Shown one piece after another: positions 1 through 5,852 of a stretch of DNA of 7,736 nt. The notes under the pieces are model-generated. The model worked only from the letters and a program-made list of their open reading frames with translations. It had not been told where the DNA came from and searched no databases. Source of the stretch: JBFWUM01 sp050247255 (GTDB lineage: Bacteria; Acidobacteriota; Vicinamibacteria; Vicinamibacterales; UBA2999). The stretch lies in assembly GCA_050247255.1 (NCBI GenBank), contig JBFWUM010000094.1, positions 1 to 7,736 of the forward strand. The letters are read 5' to 3'. Positions within the stretch are counted from its first letter, which is position 1, and each line of letters starts with the position of its first letter. The position numbers were made by a program, and so were the translations under genes.

Positions 1-278
1 TCTGCCGCCGGCCGCTGCGCGCCCTCACGGACGAGGCGTGGCTGCGGTTCGTGGACGTGAATCAGCCGCTGCTCGATCCGAGCCGCGTGTGGGCGGGCTT
101 CGGGTGCCGGGCCTACTTCGTGGACCTTGGCCTGGCGCCGGAGGTGGTCGTGGCACAGGCCCGGTTCTGGTTCGACGTGCTCAACGGACAGCGTGCCGAG
201 ACGGGTCTGGAGCTGATCGAGGTGCCGCTCGGGGAGGCGGACGACACGATCGCCGCCCGGATGGTGACGTGGTCATGA
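1..278 (+). CDS. Hypothetical protein, C-terminal part (5' end outside window)
   Basis: The reading frame is open from the first complete codon (position 3) to TGA at 276-278, giving about 91 visible residues; the true start lies upstream of the window. A GTG at 51 could serve as a start, but the frame upstream of it is open and protein-like (ending ALTDEAWLRF before the GTG), so I treat the gene as 5'-partial. The visible part looks like a compact soluble domain rich in Trp, Phe and acidic residues, with motifs such as ARFWFDVLNGQ and an acidic end (LGEADDTIAARM). There is no signal peptide, membrane segment, HExxH, Walker or other catalytic motif that I recognise. The stop overlaps the next gene's ATG by 4 bases, so the two are probably translated from one mRNA. 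I do not recognise the family. Confidence is for coding, not function. Confidence 0.7.
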   Translation, partial: CRRPLRALTDEAWLRFVDVNQPLLDPSRVWAGFGCRAYFVDLGLAPEVVVAQARFWFDVLNGQRAETGLELIEVPLGEADDTIAARMVTWS

Positions 279-1177
279 GGCGCTGGCATCGCGCGGATCG
301 GCTCCGGGAGCATCTCGCGTCGGTGGACGCCGCGATCGGCGCGCTGCCCGCCCTCGACCCGCTGGGCCGGCTGAGCCTGGAATCGTACCGCGACGAACTG
401 GCCGGCGCGCTGGACGAGGACGGTGACCGCCCGGCGCACGCGGCCCTCGTCGAGCTGACCTTCGGCGGCGAGGCGGTGCCAAGCGGTGCGGGCATCGACG
501 CCGCGTTCCTGGCCGGCGCCGTCGGCGGGCTGACGGACCTGGTCTCGCGCCTCGGCGGTACCCGCGGCAGCGGACGTCTCGCCGTAACGGCGATGTCCTT
601 CGACCCGGCGGCCGTCATGCTGGAGGAACTGGACGACGCCGGCGACCTGCTGTTTCCGAGCCCCCTGCGGCGGTCGGTCAGGGCGGCGCTCGAGCACCTG
701 CACCAGCTGGCGCATGGCACCGACGACGACTTCGGCGACCTCGTCGAATCCGTGGAGCCGCGGGTGCTGACGGCGACGCGCGACTTCATCGGCCGGGTCT
801 CGGACCGGCAGGGCGTGCTGGTCGTGGCGCAGGCGGACCAGCTCGTCCGGCTCGACGCCGCCGCGCTCGACCGCGCCTGGCGGCGCCTCGAGGCCACGCA
901 CGTCGACGAAGCGCCGATCAGGCTCACGGGGCAACTGCTCGGCATCATCCCGCTGGGCCGCCGGTTCGAGTTCCAGCCGGACGGAGGCCGGGCGCCGATT
1001 GCGGGCCGCGTCGGGGAACAGATCAGCGCGCGTTACCTGGCGCAGCTCGATGCCGGCTCGCTCGCCGGCCGCCGCTGGTCGGCGCTGCTGGCGCGCGTCA
1101 CCGTCGAACGTCCGGGTCAGCAGCCCACGGAGCGCTATACGCTGATCGACCTGGACCCGGCGGCCACTACTTCCTGA
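275..1177 (+). CDS. Uncharacterised 300-residue protein, coupled to upstream gene
   Basis: ATG 275 is chosen because it overlaps the upstream stop (ATGA, 275-278), a usual sign of translational coupling; the frame stays open further upstream, but only as a shadow of the preceding gene. Visible parts are: an N-terminal helical region (1-48) with RLSLESYRDEL at 32-42; a region starting LVELTFGGEAVPSGAGID (58-75); a middle acidic helical section; and a C-terminal beta-rich part with LTGQLLGIIPLGRRFEF at 217-233, then a GR-V and a YTLIDL strand (288-293). From memory this order (a 'SLES' helix, a 'LTF-G-PV' strand, a 'G-L-GV-P--RRFEF' strand) matches a widespread family of hypothetical proteins with no known function; I could not check this. 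There is no signal peptide or membrane segment, so it is probably cytoplasmic. Its 3' end overlaps the opposing propeller gene by 11 bases. No function is assigned. Confidence 0.8.
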   Translation: MRRWHRADRLREHLASVDAAIGALPALDPLGRLSLESYRDELAGALDEDGDRPAHAALVELTFGGEAVPSGAGIDAAFLAGAVGGLTDLVSRLGGTRGSGRLAVTAMSFDPAAVMLEELDDAGDLLFPSPLRRSVRAALEHLHQLAHGTDDDFGDLVESVEPRVLTATRDFIGRVSDRQGVLVVAQADQLVRLDAAALDRAWRRLEATHVDEAPIRLTGQLLGIIPLGRRFEFQPDGGRAPIAGRVGEQISARYLAQLDAGSLAGRRWSALLARVTVERPGQQPTERYTLIDLDPAATTS

Positions 1178-2369
1178 CCGGCACGAGTCCGGTGAAGGTG
1201 AACCGCTGGATGCGGTTGCCCGGGATCGTCTCGCCGATGTAGAGGTTGCCCTTCGAGTCCACGCCCATCGTGTGGATGACGAGCATCTGCCCGCCGCCGC
1301 GGCCCGGGCCGTTGCCCGTGAAGGCGCCGAGCAGTTCCAGCGTGTCGCGCCGGTAGATCCACACCTTGTGATTCGCGCCGTCCGCCACGTACATGAACTC
1401 CTGCGTGCCCGGCGAAAACGCAACGGACATCACGGAGCCGAACGCCTTCGTGTCCGGCGCCACCAGCAGTTCCTTCACGTACGTGCCGTCCTTCCGGAAG
1501 ATCTGGACGCGGTTGTTCGCGCGGTCGCACACGTACAGCAGTCCGGCCTTGTCCTCGGTGAGGCAGTGCACGTGATCGAACTGCTCCCGGCGCTTCTCGG
1601 GGTCGACCTTCCCCATCTTCTCCACGGCGCCGGTGGACGGCGCCTGGTCCTCGATCGGGGGCTTCCCGTACGCACCCCAGTGCCGCTTGTACGCGCCGGT
1701 GGCGGCGTCGAAGACGATGACGCGGCGGTTCTCGTAGCCGTCGGCGACGAAGACCTCGTTGGTCTTCGGGTCCACGAGCATGCTCGTCGGCCCGCCGAGG
1801 TTCGCGGTGTCGCTGTTCACCTTGCCCTGCGTCTGGCCGATCCGCAGCACGAGCTTCCCATCGCGGGTGAGCTTCAGCAGCGACGAGGGCGGGGTGCTGC
1901 TGTCGACCCAGACGTGGCCCGTGTGGTCCACGGTGATGCCGTGCTCGGAGGTCGGCCACGCGCCCTCGGGATACGGTCCGGAGACCTGCTTGCCGAGCGG
2001 CGCGCCCTTCTGATCGTGGATGAGGCCCCACGCCTGGACGACCTTGCCGGCCTGATCGAACTCGATGACGGGCGGCGCCGGGAAGCAGCACTCAGCCTCC
2101 CCGGTGAGCCCGAATCGCTCGGAGAGGCCCGTCGTGCCGCCGGGTCGATGGGCGATCCAGACGTGGTCCTTCGTGTCCACCCACACGGCGCCGATGTTGC
2201 CGACGATCCACTTGTTGGGCAGTTCCTTCGGCCACGACGGGTCGTAGGTGAAAGCCGGCATCTTCTGCGCGCCCGCCTTCGGCGCTCCGCCCTGCGCAAC
2301 CACGACCGCCGCCAACGCCGCGGCGACGCCGACCGTCAGCCCCCATCGCACTGTCCTGTTCATCCCCAT
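1167..2369 (-). CDS. Secreted NHL-repeat beta-propeller, PAL-like (peptidyl-hydroxyglycine lyase family)
   Basis: This is a complete 400-residue protein. ATG 2369 is preferred over ATG 2363 because GGGAGG (2376-2381) sits 6 nt before it. The N-terminus is a signal peptide: Arg residues at 5 and 8, a hydrophobic core at about 9-25, and likely cleavage in the Ala/Gly-rich stretch before K36. The rest is NHL-type blades: VWVDTKDHVWIAHRP (62-76), EHGITVDHTGHVWV (142-155), ADGYENRRVIVFD (209-221), CDRANNRVQIF (281-291), ADGANHKVWIY (329-339) and GETIPGNRIQRF (379-390). Compared from memory with the animal peptide-amidating lyase domain (PAL of PAM), the zinc-binding His trio (H143, H268, H366), the catalytic Tyr (Y212) and two Arg (R75, R283) all have counterparts; the Asp after the third His is Thr here (T367). 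PAL cleaves peptidyl-hydroxyglycine to an amidated peptide and glyoxylate. No monooxygenase partner is present, so the substrate is unknown. It is divergent from the TonB receptor gene. Confidence 0.9.
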   Translation of the reverse strand: MGMNRTVRWGLTVGVAAALAAVVVAQGGAPKAGAQKMPAFTYDPSWPKELPNKWIVGNIGAVWVDTKDHVWIAHRPGGTTGLSERFGLTGEAECCFPAPPVIEFDQAGKVVQAWGLIHDQKGAPLGKQVSGPYPEGAWPTSEHGITVDHTGHVWVDSSTPPSSLLKLTRDGKLVLRIGQTQGKVNSDTANLGGPTSMLVDPKTNEVFVADGYENRRVIVFDAATGAYKRHWGAYGKPPIEDQAPSTGAVEKMGKVDPEKRREQFDHVHCLTEDKAGLLYVCDRANNRVQIFRKDGTYVKELLVAPDTKAFGSVMSVAFSPGTQEFMYVADGANHKVWIYRRDTLELLGAFTGNGPGRGGGQMLVIHTMGVDSKGNLYIGETIPGNRIQRFTFTGLVPVRK

Positions 2370-2375
2370 CGCCCG

Positions 2376-2381
2376 CCTCCC
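2376..2381 (-). promoter_or_regulatory. Ribosome binding site of the propeller gene
   Basis: The minus strand reads GGGAGG here, 6 nt before ATG 2369 and 12 nt before the in-frame ATG 2363. The spacing favours the upstream ATG, which adds two residues (Met-Gly) to the protein. A weak -10-like TAGCAT lies on the minus strand at 2395-2400, but without a recognisable -35 box I do not call it a promoter. Confidence 0.65.
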
Positions 2382-2538
2382 GCAGCCGAGCGCCATGCTA
2401 CTGCGAACGCACGATCGCGGATGCCCGTGCTGGCCCCGCCGTCCGAAGATTGCGCGGTTGGGATCAGATGAGCAAGCAAACAAAAGGCCAGATGTCATGA
2501 ATGGAAGCAGGCGGTCGCTGACGCCACCCTGAACGGAA

Positions 2539-2567
2539 TTCGGCTGAGCGTCTGAACGCTGTATAGT
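2539..2567 (+). promoter_or_regulatory. Probable sigma70-type promoter of the TonB receptor
   Basis: TATAGT at 2562-2567 matches five of six bases of the -10 consensus and stands out in G+C-rich surroundings. The -35 position at 17-nt spacing (2539-2544, TTCGGC) matches poorly, so an activator or a non-canonical -35 is possible. The predicted transcription start is near 2573-2575, giving a leader of about 78 nt before ATG 2652. The DNA upstream (about 2461-2510) is the most A+T-rich part of this neighbourhood, as expected between divergent genes. Confidence 0.45.
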
Positions 2568-2636
2568 GCCAAGGCTCCGAGCTGAGCCAGTCCCCCGGAT
2601 CGGGAGTGGGCGGCTCGGGTTGTTCACGACTTTTCT

Positions 2637-2642
2637 GGAGGG
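2637..2642 (+). promoter_or_regulatory. Ribosome binding site of the TonB receptor
   Basis: GGAGGG lies 9 nt before ATG 2652. It is only 3 nt before an in-frame TTG at 2646, too close for use, so ATG 2652 is the start. The protein then begins MFERLRW and has a normal signal peptide. Confidence 0.8.
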
Positions 2643-2651
2643 AAATTGCAT

Positions 2652-5600
2652 ATGTTCGAACGACTCAGGTGGGCGCTCGGCGCCTGTATGGCTGGGTTGC
2701 TGGTGGCCTCCACCGCAACCGCTCAGTCCAACGCCGGCATCACCGGCGTGGCCAGGGACGCCACGGGCGGCGTGCTGCCCGGCGTGACCGTGGAAGCCTC
2801 GAGCCCGGCACTCATCGAGAAGGTGCGCACGGCGGTCACGGACGACCAGGGGCGCTTCAACATCGTGGACCTGCGGCCGGGCATCTACAAGGTGACCTTC
2901 ACGCTGGCGGGCTTCTCCACGTACGTGCGCGAAGGCATCGAGCTCAGCGTGGGCTTCACGGCCACGGCGAACGCCGAGATGAAAGTCGGCGGCCTCGAGG
3001 AGACGGTCACGGTGACGGGTGCGAGCCCGGTGGTCGACCTCACCAACGTCCGCACACAGCAGGTGCTGCGGGCCGAGGTGCTGGTGTCCCTGCCGTCCGG
3101 CCAGCGCGACCTGACGCAGCTCGCGTCCCTCACGCTCGGCGCGGTCGCGATGGGTGCGGGCCGCAACGATGTCGGCGGCGACAAGGCCGAGACGAACACC
3201 GCGATCGCCGTCCACGGCGGGCGCGGGGACGACGGCCGCATCAACTACGACGGCATGAACACGAACGTGTTCTACGGCAACGGCGGCGGCCAGCAGCGCA
3301 TCTGGAAGTTCAACACGATCGGCGTCCAGGAGACGGTGGTCGACACCGGCGGCGCCAACGCGGAGACCGAGACCGGCGGCGCGAACGTCAACATGATCCC
3401 GCGCGACGGCGGCAACAAGTTCAGCAGCAACAGCATCTTCAACTACACGAACACGGACCTGGCCTCCGGCAAGGTCAGCGACGACCTGATCGCCCGTGGT
3501 TCCGCCGCCGACCAGAACGCCATGAAGAAGGTCTATGACTACGGCATCGGCGTCGGCGGACCGGTGGCCAAGGACAAGCTGTGGTTCTACTCGGCCAACC
3601 GGTGGTGGGGCAGCCAGTCCTACGCGGCGAACAACTACTTCAACAAGTCCACCAACCCGCTCCGCTACGAGCCCGACCTGACGCAGCGGGCCTACACGGC
3701 GCAGTGGCAGAAGGACTTCGGTGTCCGCCTCACGTGGCAGGCGGCCGAGAAGCACAAGGTCACCGGCTCGATCAACCTCCAGAAGGCGTGCGGCTGCTGG
3801 CTGGGCGCGTCGGCCGGCCAGCCGGCCGCGCCCGAAGCCATCAACAGCTACCAGTACGGTGGCGACGGCTGGATGAACCTCACGCAGCTGAGCTGGACGT
3901 TCACGGCCACCAACCGGCTGCTGTTCCAGGTCGGCGGTTCGTTCCTGAACCAGGTCGTGGGCTTCTCGAGCGTGGCCGACGACAGCTGGAAGCCGATCCC
4001 GGCCGGTCAGCACCAGATCTCCATCCTGGAGCAGACGACCGGCTACCGCTGGGGCACGCTGCCCGGCAGCATCCAGAACGACTTCAACGACCCGCAGGCC
4101 AACAACAACTACGGCCAGCGCTACTCGATGTCCTACGTCACCGGCGCGCACTCCTTCAAGGTCGGCGCCGCGACGCTGCAGGGCGTGTATGACACGAACG
4201 GCGACGCCGCGCCCAACGGCCTGAACTACACGTTCCGCTCGGGCGTGCCGATTGCGGTGACGCAGTTTGCCGGGCCGTTCGGCAACCGCGCCAACCTGCG
4301 CGGCTTCGGCGCGTTCGCCCAGGACCAGTGGCGCATCGACCGCCTCACCCTGAACGTGGGCGTGCGGTACGACTACTTCCACGGCTACACCAGGGAGTTC
4401 ACGCTGCCGGCCGGCCCGTTCGTCGGCGAGCGGTCGTTCCAGTCGGTGAAGAGCCTGCCGAAGTTCAACGACATGACCGCCCGCGTCGGTGCGGCCTACG
4501 ACCTGTTCGGCACGGGCAAGACGGCCATCAAGGGCTCCTGGGGCCGGTACCTGATGGGCCAGGGCGGCGGCATGATGAACACCGTCGCACCCGCGAACGC
4601 CTACGTCAGCAGCGCCACACGGACGTGGAACGACGTCAACGGCAACTTCACGCCGGACTGCACGTTCACGAACCTGGCGGCCAACGGGGAATGCGGACCG
4701 TCGAACGAGGCGCTCTTCGGCCAGCCGCGCGTCGCGTTGACGTGGGATGAGGCCGCCCGCACCGGATGGGGCACGCGTGAGTTCAACTACCAGTACTCGG
4801 TGGCGCTCCAGCACGAGCTGAAGAACGGCATCGGCCTGACGCTCGGGTACTTCCGCACGGACTGGAAGAACATCACGGCCACGGTGAACACCGCCACGGC
4901 CGCGTCCGACTATACGAGCTTCTGCGTGACGTCTCCGACGGATGCACGGCTTGGCGACTTCAGCGCGAAGCCGGTCTGCGGCCTCTACGACGTGAACCCG
5001 AACAAGTTCGGTCAGCGCGCCGACGTGCTGATGCTCGCGAAGGACGTCCCGGGTGCGACGGCGGAGCCGAAGGAGATCTTCAACGGCTTCGACATCGGCA
5101 TCAACGGCCGGTTCGGCGACGGCGGCTTCTTCAACGGCGGCGTCACGCTGGGGCGCACGCGGTTCAACAGCTGCTGGCAGAACGACCTGCCGCACGTGGA
5201 CCAGTCCGGCGTGGCCAACAACCTGCCGCGCACGGAGGAGTACTGCAACGTCGCGTCACCGCTGTGGAGCGCGTCGGGGTCGCAGATCAAGGCGCAGGTC
5301 GTCTATCCGGTCGGCTTCGGCTTCAACCTGGCCGGCACGTTCAAGCACCTGCCGGGCATCCCGATCACGGCGACGCTGCCCTACACGAACGCACAGCTGG
5401 CCGCGGCGCTCGGGCGGAACCTGGCGGCGTGCGGTGCGCAGGCCGTCTGCAACGCGACGAAGACGGTGGCGCTGCTGCCGACGGCCAGCAGCCAGGGCAA
5501 CCTGGGTGCGGCGCTCTTCGACGACCGCCTGACGCAGATCGACATGCGGCTCTCGCGGATCTTCCGGATTGCCGGAGCCCGCATCCAGGGCATCGCGGAG

Positions 5601-5726
5601 ATCTACAACCTGACCAACGGCCGGCCGTCGCAGGCGAACTTCGCGACCTACGGCGCGGCGTGGCTGCGGCCGACGTCGATCCTCGGCGGCCGCCTGTTCA
5701 AGTTCGGCGCGCAGGTCGACTTCTAA
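2652..5726 (+). CDS. TonB-dependent receptor with carboxypeptidase-regulatory-like domain (Oar-like)
   Basis: This is a complete 1024-residue outer-membrane receptor. A signal peptide spans 1-24 (Arg at 4 and 6, hydrophobic core 7-19, cleavage likely after TATA). Residues about 28-112 form a CarboxypepD_reg-like Ig-type domain (GITGVARDATGGVLPGV, then DDQGRF, LRPGIYKV and AGF). ETVTVTG at 117-123 resembles a linker or TonB-box motif. A plug-like region covers about 130-260, with the typical DTGGANAETETGGANVNMIP at 231-250. The remainder is a beta-barrel rich in Asn, Gly, Tyr and Trp, ending in ILGGRLFKFGAQVDF with the terminal Phe expected for barrel assembly by BAM. Such receptors use TonB/ExbBD energy to import scarce large solutes such as glycans, siderophores or peptides; the sequence does not show which. 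Ten cysteines in the mature protein occur as five close pairs. Transcription is divergent from the PAL-like gene. No SusD partner follows, unlike Bacteroidota SusC systems. Confidence 0.93.
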   Translation: MFERLRWALGACMAGLLVASTATAQSNAGITGVARDATGGVLPGVTVEASSPALIEKVRTAVTDDQGRFNIVDLRPGIYKVTFTLAGFSTYVREGIELSVGFTATANAEMKVGGLEETVTVTGASPVVDLTNVRTQQVLRAEVLVSLPSGQRDLTQLASLTLGAVAMGAGRNDVGGDKAETNTAIAVHGGRGDDGRINYDGMNTNVFYGNGGGQQRIWKFNTIGVQETVVDTGGANAETETGGANVNMIPRDGGNKFSSNSIFNYTNTDLASGKVSDDLIARGSAADQNAMKKVYDYGIGVGGPVAKDKLWFYSANRWWGSQSYAANNYFNKSTNPLRYEPDLTQRAYTAQWQKDFGVRLTWQAAEKHKVTGSINLQKACGCWLGASAGQPAAPEAINSYQYGGDGWMNLTQLSWTFTATNRLLFQVGGSFLNQVVGFSSVADDSWKPIPAGQHQISILEQTTGYRWGTLPGSIQNDFNDPQANNNYGQRYSMSYVTGAHSFKVGAATLQGVYDTNGDAAPNGLNYTFRSGVPIAVTQFAGPFGNRANLRGFGAFAQDQWRIDRLTLNVGVRYDYFHGYTREFTLPAGPFVGERSFQSVKSLPKFNDMTARVGAAYDLFGTGKTAIKGSWGRYLMGQGGGMMNTVAPANAYVSSATRTWNDVNGNFTPDCTFTNLAANGECGPSNEALFGQPRVALTWDEAARTGWGTREFNYQYSVALQHELKNGIGLTLGYFRTDWKNITATVNTATAASDYTSFCVTSPTDARLGDFSAKPVCGLYDVNPNKFGQRADVLMLAKDVPGATAEPKEIFNGFDIGINGRFGDGGFFNGGVTLGRTRFNSCWQNDLPHVDQSGVANNLPRTEEYCNVASPLWSASGSQIKAQVVYPVGFGFNLAGTFKHLPGIPITATLPYTNAQLAAALGRNLAACGAQAVCNATKTVALLPTASSQGNLGAALFDDRLTQIDMRLSRIFRIAGARIQGIAEIYNLTNGRPSQANFATYGAAWLRPTSILGGRLFKFGAQVDF

Positions 5727-5749
5727 CCCGCCCCGAACGGTATGACAAC

Positions 5750-5788
5750 CCCGGGGGATCGGTGGGCGACGCCCACTGGTCCTCCGGG
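5750..5788 (+). terminator. Strong hairpin after the receptor gene, probable terminator
   Basis: The arms 5750-5767 and 5771-5788 pair over 18 positions (15 Watson-Crick and 3 G-U) around a 3-nt loop GAC, with no mismatch or bulge. It begins 23 nt after the receptor stop. No T-run follows (the next bases are ACCTCC), so it is not a classical intrinsic terminator; it may act as a U-less terminator, a pause or a 3'-end protection structure. A second possible hairpin (GGTCC 5778-5782 with GGACC 5787-5791) excludes the large one, and a third (GGCGA 5795-5799 with TCGCC 5807-5811) follows. Confidence 0.6.
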
Positions 5789-5841
5789 ACCTCCGGCGAA
5801 TCCCCGTCGCCATTGCCCTTCCCCGCCCCGACCTCACGCGG

Positions 5842-5847
5842 TACGAT
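5842..5847 (+). promoter_or_regulatory. -10 box placed for leaderless transcription of the exporter gene
   Basis: TACGAT ends 5 nt before ATG 5853, so transcription would start at or very near the A of the start codon. There is no Shine-Dalgarno sequence at normal distance; only GGGA abuts the ATG. The candidate -35 at 17-nt spacing (5819-5824, TTCCCC) is weak. A TAnnnT box just before ATG without a ribosome binding site is the known signature of leaderless genes in several high-G+C phyla. Confidence 0.45.
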
Positions 5848-5852
5848 CGGGA

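Noticed and set aside
113..1423. Minus-strand open frame of 436 codons over the left-edge genes
   Set aside because: It is Arg-rich low-complexity translation crossing two real genes on opposite strands, with no ribosome binding site or domain signal.
1272..2471. Plus-strand open frame of 399 codons antisense to the propeller gene
   Set aside because: The opposite strand encodes a signal peptide and repeated NHL blades with active-site residues; this frame has an atypical Arg/His/Val-rich composition and shows no domain.
2461..2510. A+T-richer patch between the divergent genes as a possible foreign insertion or attachment site
   Set aside because: It is short, with no flanking direct repeats or tRNA, and is best explained as ordinary promoter-region composition.
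3342..3392. Short internal repeat (TGGAN twice within residues 231-250 of the receptor)
   Set aside because: From memory of the family this is the normal conserved plug-region motif of Oar-like receptors, not a new repeat element.
2370..5195. Very long minus-strand open frame running antisense through the receptor gene and continuing in frame into the propeller gene
   Set aside because: It is the antisense shadow created by G/C-biased third positions. Its translation is Arg/Val/Ala-rich and low in complexity, and a clear start with ribosome binding site for the real propeller gene lies at 2369.
5742..5852. N-terminal extension of the exporter from ATG 5742
   Set aside because: The extra 37 residues are Pro/Arg/His-rich, unlike DHA2 proteins, which start just before the first helix; the stretch contains the 18-pair hairpin and has no ribosome binding site.
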